This document shows, in pieces, positions 8,627 through 16,581 of a stretch of DNA of 64,000 nt. Numbering within the stretch: position 1 is the stretch's first letter; each line of letters starts with the position of its first letter. This stretch comes from Marinospirillum minutulum DSM 6287 (lineage in GTDB: Bacteria > Pseudomonadota > Gammaproteobacteria > Pseudomonadales > Halomonadaceae), in assembly GCF_000422325.1 (NCBI RefSeq), contig NZ_KE383818.1, positions 433,945-497,944 of the forward strand, written 5' to 3'. The notes under the pieces are model-generated. The model worked only from the letters and a program-made list of their open reading frames with translations. It was not told the DNA's origin and made no database searches. The position numbers and the translations under genes were made by a program.

Positions 8627-8881
8627 TCAGAAGTTGGCAGTTAACTAAAGGGCGAGCAGTCTGGTGGTATTTCAGGCTGTCTGCCACATGGCATTTACTT
8701 GCTCCTTGCAGTAAATGCACTTCCACCCTCCTTGGTGGTCGGATGTGGCAGCCAGAGCTTACAGGGCAGTTTTATGCTCCTGCAAAAACTGCATTTCCGC
8801 CATCCTTGGCGGTCAGATGTGCTTGAACGGCCTGACGAAAACAGTTGCTAGGCTTGGAGTGCCACCAAACCTTACCTGACT
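8625..8881. repeat. Two-unit structured repeat element between prpF and darP
   Basis: This 257-base non-coding stretch holds two related units. Unit A (8681-8751) has an outer stem CTGCCACAT/ATGTGGCAG enclosing hairpin GCATTTACT/AGTAAATGC (8691-8718) and hairpin CCACC/GGTGG (8723-8738). Unit B has the equivalents GCAGTTTT/AAAACTGC (8766-8792) and CCGCCA/TGGCGG (8797-8812). The loops and joins are conserved (TGCTCCTTGC versus TGCTCCTGCA; CCTTGG; GGTC), while stem bases change on both sides together. The outer ends carry AGTCAG (8625-8630) and CTGACT (8876-8881), and TGGTGG/CCACCA form a further inverted pair. I see no open reading frame. It may be a small dispersed palindromic element or a structured RNA; which one is not decided by the sequence. 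Confidence 0.7.
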
Positions 8882-8898
8882 TAGAGTATAAAGGAAGG

Positions 8899-9408
8899 CT
8901 ATTTAGGGTCAGCGAGTTTGCGTAGGTAACGAAAAAGTTTACGTGAATTGGCTGGTGGTTTTTCTGCCGCTATTTCTTGGCGTGTATTACGAATAAGCTG
9001 GCGTACTAGCTGTACTTCACATTCAGGCCAAAGCTCTACAAATTCAGCCAAAGCAGTATCTTCGGCAATTAACCTATCACGCCAATACTCAAGGTTTTGG
9101 AAATGCTGCGCATGGGCGCTAGAGCTAGAATCATAAATATCCATAGCAGTCTGAATACTTTCGCTGTCGCGGCTACGCATCAGCTTACCTATACGCTGCA
9201 ACTGACGCCGCCGTGCTTCATGTGACTTAATGCGCTTATGCTCGGCCAAAGCATCAAGCAACTCTTCATCAAGGTTAAGTGTTTTTAACTGAGTAGCAGT
9301 CAGATCTAATAGTTTTTTTCCTAACTCTTGCAAAGCCAACATCTGTCGCTTAAGTTCACTCTTGCTTGGTGGTAGGTCCTGCTCATCTTCTGCGTCGTAG
9401 TCGTACAT
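8899..9408 (-). CDS. darP: Dual-action ribosomal maturation protein DarP (YjgA, DUF615)
   Basis: DarP binds late 50S ribosomal precursors and promotes their final folding. The protein is highly charged and helical, with the family pattern PPSKSELKRQMLALQELGKKL near the start, HEARRRQLQRIGKLMR in the middle and an Arg-rich end. It is about 169 residues with the start chosen at ATG 9408, four bases after the ptsO stop and behind GAAGAAG. Upstream starts exist (ATG 9426, TTG 9429) but lack a ribosome-binding site and overlap ptsO. It is the last gene of the minus-strand rpoN-linked group. The family assignment is good; its function here is transferred from E. coli. Confidence 0.88.
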   Translation of the reverse strand: MYDYDAEDEQDLPPSKSELKRQMLALQELGKKLLDLTATQLKTLNLDEELLDALAEHKRIKSHEARRRQLQRIGKLMRSRDSESIQTAMDIYDSSSSAHAQHFQNLEYWRDRLIAEDTALAEFVELWPECEVQLVRQLIRNTRQEIAAEKPPANSRKLFRYLRKLADPK

Positions 9409-9412
9409 GGCT

Positions 9413-9682
9413 TTAGTCTTCTTCATCAAAACGGTTAAGTACCAAAGCCTCTAAAGCTGCTAAGGCTTGGTGTTCATCTTCACCTTCAGCACGCAAAATT
9501 AACTCAGTGCCACAAGGGGCGGCAAGCATAAGTAATTGCATAATATTGCGTGCATTGGCGGTGCGCTCATTCAGGCAAACTTCAGTTTGAGCTTGGAACT
9601 GTTGGCTGGTTTGGACTAGACGTGTTGCAGCCCTAGCGTGTAAGCCGCGCTTATTAATTAGGGTGACTTTCTTTTCCTGCAT
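9413..9682 (-). CDS. ptsO: Nitrogen-PTS phosphocarrier protein NPr
   Basis: NPr passes phosphate from EI-Ntr to EIIA-Ntr (PtsN) in the regulatory nitrogen phosphotransferase chain; it carries no sugar. The 89-residue HPr fold has the phosphorylated His15 in INKRGLHARAATRL, followed by the ARNIMQLLMLAA helix usual for NPr. It overlaps the end of rapZ by 29 bases and lies three genes from ptsN, the standard arrangement. A sugar-type HPr is less likely given the rpoN neighbourhood. Confidence 0.93.
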   Translation of the reverse strand: MQEKKVTLINKRGLHARAATRLVQTSQQFQAQTEVCLNERTANARNIMQLLMLAAPCGTELILRAEGEDEHQALAALEALVLNRFDEED

Positions 9683-10532
9683 TTAAATCTCTATGGCGAA
9701 TTTGTACATCTGGCTGCTGTTGCATAAAGTGCTTACCTAAGCGCTCGGCAAGAAATACAGAGCGGTGGTGTCCACCTGTACAGCCTATGGCTACAGTAAT
9801 GTAGCTGCGATTACTTTTTATGTAATGAGGTAACCAGCTCTCTATAAAGTTACTGATATCCTGAAACATTTTTTGAGGTAGGGGGTGTGCACTTAGAAAG
9901 TCGATAACTGCCTGATCTTGACCTGATTTTTCTCTTAGGCTGATATCCCAAAAAGGGTTGGGGAGGCAGCGCACATCATAAATTAGGTCTGCATCAAGGG
10001 GTACACCTTTTTTAAAGCCAAAAGATTGAAATAATAGGGTAGGTGCTTGTTGGGGTTTGCGTGCAACCTGTGTCGCTATGGTATCGCGCAACTCATGTAC
10101 AGAAAGACGCGTGGTGTCTAGGTTGAGTTGTGCAAGGTTAGCTAAGGGGTTAAGTAAAGCTTGCTCTTCTTCTATGGCTTCGCTTAAAGATAGTCCACCG
10201 TGACGTGTTAAAGGGTGGCGTCTTCGCGTAGCGGAAAAACGCTCCATCAGTGTTTTAGCACTGGCATTGAGATAAACCACGAGCACTTCAACCCCTTCAG
10301 CAATGAGTTCCTGCATAATGGTAGGGAAGTGGTTTAAATCGTGCGATAGGTTGCGTGCGTCAATACTTACTGCAACTCGACTAAGGTTGTTTTGTATTGC
10401 TGCCTGTTGCGCTAGGGGAATAAGTAACCCCGCTGGTAGGTTGTCTATAGCGTAATAACCTAAATCTTCAAGTGCATGAAGTGCTGCACTTTTGCCGGAT
10501 CCAGAGCGTCCACTAATAATGACAAGTTGCAT
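9654..10532 (-). CDS. rapZ: RNase adapter / nucleotide-binding protein RapZ
   Basis: In E. coli RapZ senses glucosamine-6-phosphate and directs the small RNA GlmZ to RNase E; elsewhere its target is unclear. The N-terminal P-loop GRSGSGKS (residues 8-15) is followed by GYYAIDNLPAGLL. The C-terminal domain ends with AIGCTGGHHRSVFLAERL, the conserved RNA and metabolite-binding part. The start chosen is ATG 10532 (292 residues), with AGAGG just upstream, which matches the usual MxLxIISGRSGSGKS beginning. The longer frame to 10640 runs back into ptsN in another frame and is not credible. It lies between ptsN and ptsO. Confidence 0.95.
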   Translation of the reverse strand: MQLVIISGRSGSGKSAALHALEDLGYYAIDNLPAGLLIPLAQQAAIQNNLSRVAVSIDARNLSHDLNHFPTIMQELIAEGVEVLVVYLNASAKTLMERFSATRRRHPLTRHGGLSLSEAIEEEQALLNPLANLAQLNLDTTRLSVHELRDTIATQVARKPQQAPTLLFQSFGFKKGVPLDADLIYDVRCLPNPFWDISLREKSGQDQAVIDFLSAHPLPQKMFQDISNFIESWLPHYIKSNRSYITVAIGCTGGHHRSVFLAERLGKHFMQQQPDVQIRHRDLNAGKESHPN

Positions 10533-10557
10533 ACAGACCTCTTTGCTTACCTTGGGG

Positions 10558-11016
10558 TCAAGCATTGGTTGGGGTGCTAATGAGTTGATAGAGCAGCTCA
10601 GGTTGGTCGGTTTTACGTAATTCTTTGCGTAGTTCTTCATCTGAAAAACGCTCGGCTAGTAAAGCAAGAGTTTGCAGATGGGCTTCATTGGCTTCTTCTG
10701 GTACTAGAAGTAAAAAGATTAGATCTACGGGTTGTCCATCAATGGCATCAAAGTCAATTTTATCTCTTAGACGTATAAAAGTGCCAATAGCTTCAGTGCA
10801 CTGGCTGCTGCGGCAATGAGGTAGTGCTACACCATCGCCTATACCGGTACTGCCCAAGCGCTCTCTTGCAATGAGCCTAGAAAAAATTTCCTCAGCATCT
10901 AGCTGAGGATTTTGTTGGGATATGAACCTACTGAAGTACTCAAGTACACGTTTTTTGCTGCCCCCAGGCACACCAAATAAGGTGCGCTCAAGGGTCAGAA
11001 TTTCGTTAATCTGCAT
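10558..11016 (-). CDS. ptsN: Nitrogen-regulatory EIIA protein PtsN
   Basis: PtsN is the final phosphate acceptor of the nitrogen PTS. Its phosphorylation state affects potassium transport, sigma-54 functions and other targets by protein binding. The EIIA fructose/mannitol-type fold fills the 152 residues. GDGVALPHCRSS contains the phospho-His at about residue 67, and DLIFLLLVPEEANEAHLQTLALLA is the typical middle. It lies between hpf and rapZ in the conserved rpoN group, about 20 bases after hpf. Confidence 0.95.
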   Translation of the reverse strand: MQINEILTLERTLFGVPGGSKKRVLEYFSRFISQQNPQLDAEEIFSRLIARERLGSTGIGDGVALPHCRSSQCTEAIGTFIRLRDKIDFDAIDGQPVDLIFLLLVPEEANEAHLQTLALLAERFSDEELRKELRKTDQPELLYQLISTPTNA

Positions 11017-11035
11017 GTTGGACAGGTATGACCGT

Positions 11036-11341
11036 TCAGTGAGTGGCGCCTTGTTGGCGAGCCTGATTCTTTTCTTTATGTTTAATCAATTGACGCTCTA
11101 ACTTGTCCATAAGTTGGTCAATGGAGGCATACATGTCTTCACTTTCAGACGAGGCGTGAATATCGCTGCCAGCAACTTTGATATCTGATTCAGCAATTTG
11201 GCGCAGTTTATCGACTGTTAGGGTAACTTGAATGCTGATGATTTGATCAAAGAAACGCTCTAACTTGGCGAATTTGTTTTCTACAAACTCACGCAGTGCT
11301 GGAGTTAATTCAACGTGGTGACCCGTAATGTTTATTTGCAT
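11036..11341 (-). CDS. hpf: Ribosome hibernation promoting factor (short HPF/YfiA family)
   Basis: This small protein binds the 30S decoding centre and helps store ribosomes as inactive 70S/100S particles in stationary phase. The 101 residues make one beta-alpha-beta-beta-beta-alpha domain, with HHVELTPALREFVENKFAKLERFF at the start and SEDMYASIDQLMDKLERQLIKHKEK at the end. It lacks the long C-terminal dimer domain, so it is the short form. AAGGAG precedes the ATG. It follows rpoN after 110 bases that contain a candidate promoter (11376-11403), so it can be transcribed separately from rpoN. Confidence 0.93.
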   Translation of the reverse strand: MQINITGHHVELTPALREFVENKFAKLERFFDQIISIQVTLTVDKLRQIAESDIKVAGSDIHASSESEDMYASIDQLMDKLERQLIKHKEKNQARQQGATH

Positions 11342-11375
11342 GTTGCACTCCTTGGAATTGAGATATTACAAATTC

Positions 11376-11403
11376 ATTGTAACGTTTTTTATCGTAAAGC
11401 AAA
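11376..11403 (-). promoter_or_regulatory. Candidate sigma-70 promoter for hpf
   Basis: Read on the minus strand, TTTGCT (11398-11403) and TACAAT (11376-11381) are separated by 16 bases, about 35 bases before the hpf start. A 6-bp hairpin, ACCCCT/AGGGGT (11403-11408 and 11413-11418), lies just upstream towards rpoN and could close the rpoN message. This is assigned by sequence resemblance only. Confidence 0.35.
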
Positions 11404-11451
11404 CCCCTGATAAGGGGTGTTTGTAGCAAAATAACACTTGACATTCTATCA

Positions 11452-12954
11452 TTAGCGAAGGCGCTTTCTTTCGCTGGAAGGTGGAATACTCATGGCTTCG
11501 CGGTACTTGGCAACGGTACGCCGAGCAATTTGTATTCCGCTTTCTGCTAGTAGATCAGCTAGTTTGCTATCGGATAGTGGTTTTCTTGGTGGTTCATCGG
11601 CAATGAGTTTTTTTAACATGGCGCGTATGGCTGTTGAAGAAGCTTCACCCCCTTCGCTAGTAGCAACATGGCTAGAGAAAAAATACTTCAATTCATAAAT
11701 ACCCCTTGGGGTATGGATGTATTTTTGGGTGGTTGCGCGTGACACTGTTGATTCGTGCATATCTATGGCATCCGCAATATCAGCTAAAACCATAGGCACC
11801 ATAAACTCATCACCTTTTTCTAGGAATTCTTGTTGGCGCTCAACAATTTTACTGCCCACTTTAAGCAGGGTTTCACTGCGGCTTTGCAGGCTTTTAATTA
11901 GCCATTGCGCATCGCGGTGGTGGCCTTTAAGGTAATCTTTGGTAGCGGTTGAATCTGCTCGGTTAATTAAGTCGTGGTAGTTGGCTTGTACTCGTAGTTT
12001 AGGCTGGCTTTCTGGGTTGAGTTCTACTCGCCAGCCATTGGTTGTACGTGTTAGGAGTAGATCGGGAATAATATAGCTAGATGCTTCACTTTCTATGCTG
12101 TTCCCTGGGCGTGGGTTAAGCTGTTGAATTAGCGTAATTACTTGGTGTAACTCGTCTTCATTGGCTAGCTTTAAACGGCGCATTAAAAAACGGTAGTCTC
12201 GTGCAGCTAGAACTTCTAAATATTGGTCTACCAGTTTTTTTGCTGGGTTCAAATAGGGTGTTTCAACTGCTAGCTGCTCTAACTGTAAAGCTAGGCACTC
12301 TTTTAAGTCTCTGGCGCCGACACCGGGTGGGTCGAAGCGTTGAATCAGTTTTAAAACCGAGTGAACTTCTGCGGTGGTGAGTTCTGCTAGCTGGCTATTT
12401 TGTTTTTTGAGGCCTTCTGTTATGGCATCTAAATCATCACGCAAGTAGCCTTCCGCGTTAATGCTATCAATTAAGGCTTCACCAATTAAGTGATCGGTGG
12501 GGTTGTGAATGTTTAGGTTAAGCTGCCAGAGTAGATGATCTGAAAGCGTTGTTACTGCTGTATCGCGTGCATAGTCTTCGTAATCTTCTACACTGCCTCC
12601 GCTACTAGAGCTGGGGCTGTAGTCTTGGCTATAAACATCATCCCAGCCTGTATCAACGGCTAGTTCTTCTGGCAGGTTTTTTTCTTCCCACTGGCTCATT
12701 TCTGTGGGTGTTGCTTCTTGCTGTGCATCTGCCTTTTGAGCTTCACGTGTTGCGGTATCAAAGGGGTCTGTCGCTACTTGGGGTTCTTCTTCATTTTCTT
12801 CTAGTTCAAGTAGCGGGTTTGCTTCTAGGGCTTGCTGTATCTCTTGTTGTAAATCAAGCGTAGAAAGCTGTAACAGGTAAATAGCCTGTTGCAGCTGTGG
12901 TGTTATTACTAGGTTCTGTGAGACGTTCAGCCCTAGGCTGGGTTTCATAGACAT
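11452..12954 (-). CDS. rpoN: RNA polymerase sigma-54 factor
   Basis: Sigma-54 directs RNA polymerase to -24/-12 promoters that need an ATP-driven activator. The Gln- and Leu-rich region I (QNLVITPQLQQAIYLLQLS) that contacts activators spans about residues 10-50. An acidic, Ser-rich linker follows at about 50-130. The core-binding region is at about 150-300, and the RpoN box ARRTVAKYREAM near residue 480 reads the -24 element. At 500 residues it is full length. It lies about 61 bases after lptB, the common arrangement, and is followed by hpf-ptsN-rapZ-ptsO. Confidence 0.97.
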   Translation of the reverse strand: MSMKPSLGLNVSQNLVITPQLQQAIYLLQLSTLDLQQEIQQALEANPLLELEENEEEPQVATDPFDTATREAQKADAQQEATPTEMSQWEEKNLPEELAVDTGWDDVYSQDYSPSSSSGGSVEDYEDYARDTAVTTLSDHLLWQLNLNIHNPTDHLIGEALIDSINAEGYLRDDLDAITEGLKKQNSQLAELTTAEVHSVLKLIQRFDPPGVGARDLKECLALQLEQLAVETPYLNPAKKLVDQYLEVLAARDYRFLMRRLKLANEDELHQVITLIQQLNPRPGNSIESEASSYIIPDLLLTRTTNGWRVELNPESQPKLRVQANYHDLINRADSTATKDYLKGHHRDAQWLIKSLQSRSETLLKVGSKIVERQQEFLEKGDEFMVPMVLADIADAIDMHESTVSRATTQKYIHTPRGIYELKYFFSSHVATSEGGEASSTAIRAMLKKLIADEPPRKPLSDSKLADLLAESGIQIARRTVAKYREAMSIPPSSERKRLR

Positions 12955-13015
12955 AAGAATTTAGCCCATTGATGCGATCTAAGAAAGCAAGTTTTATGCC
13001 AGTATTTAGGAGAGG

Positions 13016-13744
13016 TTATATCTTAAATTGTTCACCGAGGTAAACCCTTCTAACGTCTGCATTAGCTAAAATTTGTTCTGCGTTACCTTGAGCAATAATT
13101 GCACCATCGCTCACTATGTAAGCTCTTTCACAAATTTCTAAGGTTTCACGGACATTGTGGTCGGTAATTAGTACACCGATATTTCTTTTTTGTAACTGAC
13201 GAATAATCCCCATAATTTCTGCAACTGAAATAGGGTCGACGCCTGCAAAGGGTTCGTCTAATAGGATAAAGTCTGGCTCAGTCGCCAAGGCTCTTGCAAT
13301 TTCTACTCTGCGTCTTTCACCACCTGAGAGGCTCATTCCCTTGCTTTTGCGTATGTGCGTAATTGAAAACTCGTTTAATAATTCTTCAAGTAGCTCTGTT
13401 CGCTGTGTTTTACTGAGCTCTTTGCGTAGTTCTAAAATAGCCATAAGGTTATTTTCTACGCTAAGTTTACGAAAAACTGAGGCTTCTTGTGGTAGATAGC
13501 CTAACCCTGCTCTAGCACGGCCATGCATGGGTAGTTTGGTAATATCTTTGCCATCTAAAAAAATACTACCAGCATCAGCTTTAACTAAACCAACCACCAT
13601 ATAAAAAGAGGTGGTCTTACCTGCGCCATTAGGACCAAGTAAACCGACTATTTCACCTTGGTTAATGGTTAAGCTGATGTCTTTAACTACCTTGCGTCCT
13701 TTATAACTTTTTTGCAAGTTATTGGCTTGTAAGCACTTACTCAT
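13016..13744 (-). CDS. lptB: Lipopolysaccharide export ATPase LptB
   Basis: LptB powers the LptB2FGC complex that extracts lipopolysaccharide from the inner membrane. All ABC ATPase motifs are present in order: Walker A GPNGAGKT near residue 36, the Q-loop, the signature [15 protein letters not shown] near 140, Walker [14 protein letters not shown] near 160 and the switch His in [11 protein letters not shown]. The 242-residue length is normal. It overlaps lptA by four bases (ATGA), so the two are translationally coupled. LptF and LptG are not in this window. Confidence 0.96.
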   Translation of the reverse strand: MSKCLQANNLQKSYKGRKVVKDISLTINQGEIVGLLGPNGAGKTTSFYMVVGLVKADAGSIFLDGKDITKLPMHGRARAGLGYLPQEASVFRKLSVENNLMAILELRKELSKTQRTELLEELLNEFSITHIRKSKGMSLSGGERRRVEIARALATEPDFILLDEPFAGVDPISVAEIMGIIRQLQKRNIGVLITDHNVRETLEICERAYIVSDGAIIAQGNAEQILANADVRRVYLGEQFKI

Positions 13745-14277
13745 TTGTCTGCTCCTTTAGGAGCGGGTGTTAAAATGACTTCAACCCTTGCATCACTGGA
13801 TGATTTTTGTTCGGCTTGAATGTCTTGGGTTATTAGGTTGTAAGTGAGTTGGTGGCCAGTAAAACTGTCGGCACCCTGAATAAGCCGTGCTTTGCCGGTT
13901 AAAATAACTAAATCTTGCGAAGGCAGGTAATCAATAACCTCTCCCCAAGCCTCAACTTCTGGTTTTATTGGGTCTGGCAGATCACGCATATAGGCTTGGC
14001 CTTTGGGCGTTGTTGCAACAGCCTGTTTTAGTTCGCCAGTGGTTGTACGTAGTATTTTTAAGTTGGCTGCTTCTATGACTAGCTCGCCTTGATGCACTTC
14101 AACATCGCCTTGATAAGTTGCTTGTTGCTGTTGGTTATTCCATTGCATGCTTTGGGCTTTAACTTGCAGGGGTAGCTCCCGATCTTCTGGTAAGGCTTTA
14201 GCTTCAGTAACAATAAAAGCTAGGGCTAACAGTAAGAAGGAAGTAACTTTGCTAGCTTGATAAGCAGGTTTTGTCAT
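13741..14277 (-). CDS. lptA: Periplasmic lipopolysaccharide bridge protein LptA
   Basis: LptA forms the beta-jellyroll filament that carries lipopolysaccharide across the periplasm from LptC to LptD. A signal peptide of about 28 residues is visible (hydrophobic [12 protein letters not shown], then EAKA before LPEDRELPL). The OstA-like domain begins with [19 protein letters not shown], and [13 protein letters not shown]-type turns follow ([18 protein letters not shown]). At 178 residues it is typical. It overlaps lptC and lptB by four bases on each side. Confidence 0.93.
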   Translation of the reverse strand: MTKPAYQASKVTSFLLLALAFIVTEAKALPEDRELPLQVKAQSMQWNNQQQQATYQGDVEVHQGELVIEAANLKILRTTTGELKQAVATTPKGQAYMRDLPDPIKPEVEAWGEVIDYLPSQDLVILTGKARLIQGADSFTGHQLTYNLITQDIQAEQKSSSDARVEVILTPAPKGADK

Positions 14278-14870
14278 GGTTCAGTGCCCTGTATGGCTGG
14301 TGAGGGTAGGTAACTGCCTTGAACTTCTTGAAGTATTTCTGCTAGCCCAGTATCCATGTTTAGCTGCAGTCCTTTGCCTGTGGTTTTACCGCTAGGGCTT
14401 ATAAAGCTAACAGGGTCTTTTGTGTGAGCAATGTTGGTTTGTGTGTCTACCCATAGACGATCAGTAAAAAACTCGGGTAGGTAGGTAGAATCTGGATTTA
14501 ACGGGGTAATAATGACTTCTTCTTCAAGATAGATGTCTTTCTTGGCTAAGTTTTCAGCCCGCTTAGCAACCACTCGCCATACCTGCCCTTGTTCACTGTA
14601 ATGGTGCATTAAAGGGCTTTCAAATAGGGTTAGGTCTTTTTCTGGGTAATGGGTTGCTTGAACTGAATTGAGGGTTTGTAGGCGTTTACCTTCGGCATTA
14701 AAGCGAGTTAAGCGAGCGGCTTCAACATAGTAGTCTGGTTCACCGTATTGTTCCGGCAGGCTAGCATGAGGTGGTGGTAGGCTTAAATCTTGTATGCCTA
14801 CCACTAGAATGCCGAGTGCAATGAGCGCTAAGAGGGCGCCTAGTTTGCGTAAGGATGGAAACCTACTCAT
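14274..14870 (-). CDS. lptC: Lipopolysaccharide export protein LptC
   Basis: LptC is a single-span inner-membrane protein that takes lipopolysaccharide from LptBFG and hands it to LptA. The N-terminal anchor (LGALLALIALGILVVGIQDL) covers about residues 10-29, followed by the periplasmic jellyroll domain. The pattern PDYYVEAARLTRFNAEGKR is the family's first strand region. It is 198 residues long and lies between kdsC and lptA, overlapping lptA by four bases. Sequence conservation in this family is low, so the genetic context is part of the support. Confidence 0.9.
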   Translation of the reverse strand: MSRFPSLRKLGALLALIALGILVVGIQDLSLPPPHASLPEQYGEPDYYVEAARLTRFNAEGKRLQTLNSVQATHYPEKDLTLFESPLMHHYSEQGQVWRVVAKRAENLAKKDIYLEEEVIITPLNPDSTYLPEFFTDRLWVDTQTNIAHTKDPVSFISPSGKTTGKGLQLNMDTGLAEILQEVQGSYLPSPAIQGTEP

Positions 14871-14877
14871 TGGCTAG

Positions 14878-15429
14878 TTAATGAGCACGTAGGTTGTAGA
14901 GGTAGTGGTTGATGCAGTCTTGCCATGTGCCCTGTGCCTGCATAATTAAGTCGGTTATTTCTCTAACGGCGCCTTTACCACCTTCTCGCTGGGTGGTGAA
15001 GTCGCTGTACTGTTGTATATAGCTGGGGGCATTGGCAACACTGGCACCAAAACCAGCTTTGCGTATTGCGGCTAGGTCGGGTAAATCATCGCCACAATAG
15101 CCAACTTGAGACCAGTCTAAGCCGAGTTCATTTACTATTTCGCCAAGCGCAGTAATTTTATCTTCACGGCCTTGTAATACCTGCTCAATTTTTAATGCTT
15201 CTGCACGCAGGCTAACTACTTTAGAAATACGCCCTGTAATTATTGCAACCTGTACGCCGCTGGCTTGCAACAGTTTTATACCTTGGCCATCTTGGGTATT
15301 AAAAGCCTTACTTTCTTCGCCGCCTTGTGCATGAAAAAAAAGGCTGCCATCGGTTAGCACGCCATCTACATCTAAAACCATTAAGCGTATAGGGCGAAGT
15401 TTTTCTAATAAGTTTTCGGTGATTTCCAT
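14878..15429 (-). CDS. kdsC: 3-deoxy-D-manno-octulosonate 8-phosphate phosphatase KdsC
   Basis: KdsC removes phosphate from KDO-8-phosphate to release KDO for lipopolysaccharide core synthesis. It is a C0-type HAD phosphatase of 183 residues. Motif I is VLDVDGVLTDG near residue 20 (nucleophile and acid Asp), motif II is the Thr in AIITGR, the Lys region follows, and motif III is GYCGDDLPDLAAIRKAG. It is seven bases upstream of lptC and about 70 bases after kdsD, so synthesis and export genes form one group. Confidence 0.95.
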   Translation of the reverse strand: MEITENLLEKLRPIRLMVLDVDGVLTDGSLFFHAQGGEESKAFNTQDGQGIKLLQASGVQVAIITGRISKVVSLRAEALKIEQVLQGREDKITALGEIVNELGLDWSQVGYCGDDLPDLAAIRKAGFGASVANAPSYIQQYSDFTTQREGGKGAVREITDLIMQAQGTWQDCINHYLYNLRAH

Positions 15430-15502
15430 GGTGGCTCACTAACAAGGGGTATAAAAATGACTGTTTCTACTAGGGCAGCTACTATAGCAGATTAGCTAAA
15501 AA

Positions 15503-16474
15503 TTAAATCACTCCAGCCTTAAGTAAATCATGCATGTTTAATGCTCCAATTACTCGCAAGTCTTTATCTATAACGGGTAGGGCGCTAATTTTATTCTCTT
15601 CCATTAAAAGAACTGCTTCGGCTGCGAGTAGATCGGCTTGGATCTGCTTGCTGCCTTGAGTCATGACATCGGCAACTTTTATATCACGTAAATCAAGGTT
15701 TTTATCTAGGGTGCGGCGCAAATCACCGTCGGTGTAGACACCAAGTAAATTGTGTTGTGTGTCTACAATGCAGGTAAAGCCTAGGCCTTTTTGAGTCATT
15801 TCTAGGAGGGCTTCTCGTAAGCTAGCGGTATCGAGTACTTTAGGTAGCGCATCACCTGTGTGCATGATATCGCTAACACGTAAAAGTAGTTTACGACCTA
15901 AGCTACCGCCTGGGTGAGAGAGGGCAAAATCATCTGGACCAAAACCTCTGGCTTGTAGAAGTGCTATAGCCAAAGCATCGCCTAAAACTAGGGCGGCCGT
16001 TGTGCTAGAAGTTGGTGCTAAATTTAAAGGACAGGCTTCACGGCTAATAGTTGCGTTAAGATGTATATTAGCTTCTTGTGCTAGAGTAGAGCTGGGTGCA
16101 CCCGTTAGACCTATAATGGGAATGCCTAAGCGTTTTAGTAGTGGCAGTAAAGAGGTTACTTCGTTAGTCTCACCTGAATTAGATAAGGCTAAAACTAGGT
16201 CGCTACGGGTCACCATCCCTAAGTCACCATGACTGGCTTCACCTGGGTGCATAAAAAAAGATGGGGTTCCAGTACTGGCTAAGGTAGCAGCAATTTTATG
16301 GCCTATATGGCCAGATTTGCCCATGCCAGTAACTATAACGCGACCTTTGCAGCTTAAAATAAGCTCGCAAGCTGCAATAAAGCTTTGGTCTAATTGAGAT
16401 GAAATTTCTTGCAATGCCTCTATTTCTAACTTAAGTGTACGGTGGGCTGATTCAAGGTAATCGGTAGTGACCAT
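15503..16474 (-). CDS. kdsD: Arabinose-5-phosphate isomerase KdsD
   Basis: KdsD converts ribulose-5-phosphate to arabinose-5-phosphate, the first committed precursor of KDO. A SIS domain (about residues 35-185) carries GKSGHIGHKIAATLASTGTPS and the HPGEASHGDLGMV loop. Two CBS domains fill the C-terminal part, ending with MEENKISALPVIDKDLRVIGALNMHDLLKAG-type sequence. I chose ATG 16474 (MVTTDYLESAHRTLKLE) because it fits the family N-terminus. A GTG at 16504 would add ten residues; neither start has a strong ribosome-binding site. It diverges from mlaF. Confidence 0.94.
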   Translation of the reverse strand: MVTTDYLESAHRTLKLEIEALQEISSQLDQSFIAACELILSCKGRVIVTGMGKSGHIGHKIAATLASTGTPSFFMHPGEASHGDLGMVTRSDLVLALSNSGETNEVTSLLPLLKRLGIPIIGLTGAPSSTLAQEANIHLNATISREACPLNLAPTSSTTAALVLGDALAIALLQARGFGPDDFALSHPGGSLGRKLLLRVSDIMHTGDALPKVLDTASLREALLEMTQKGLGFTCIVDTQHNLLGVYTDGDLRRTLDKNLDLRDIKVADVMTQGSKQIQADLLAAEAVLLMEENKISALPVIDKDLRVIGALNMHDLLKAGVI

Positions 16475-16581
16475 AAGTAACTGAGTGTCCGCGGGTATTT
16501 GCACTGGTGAATATGGGTGGCTAGCTTTAGCATTATAGCTTTTTTGAAGCTTACTTCTATGACTTCCGGCTGGAGAGTTTA

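Noticed and set aside
8681-8751. The cloverleaf-like fold in the repeat as a tRNA
   Set aside because: It has no 7-base anticodon loop, no T-loop sequence (GGTTCGAAT type) and no acceptor end; only the junction shape is similar.
8625-8881. The repeat region as an insertion-sequence remnant
   Set aside because: There is no transposase fragment, and the AGTCAG/CTGACT ends are too short to assign a family; kept only as a structured repeat.
10533-10640. A 36-residue N-terminal extension of RapZ
   Set aside because: It overlaps the ptsN coding sequence, is unlike the family, and AGAGG sits correctly before the internal ATG 10532.
15937-16232. A plus-strand frame inside kdsD (16002-16232) and many similar antisense frames in ftsZ, argJ, prpC and aceA
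   Set aside because: They follow codon structure of the real genes on the other strand, lack family motifs and lack ribosome-binding sites.
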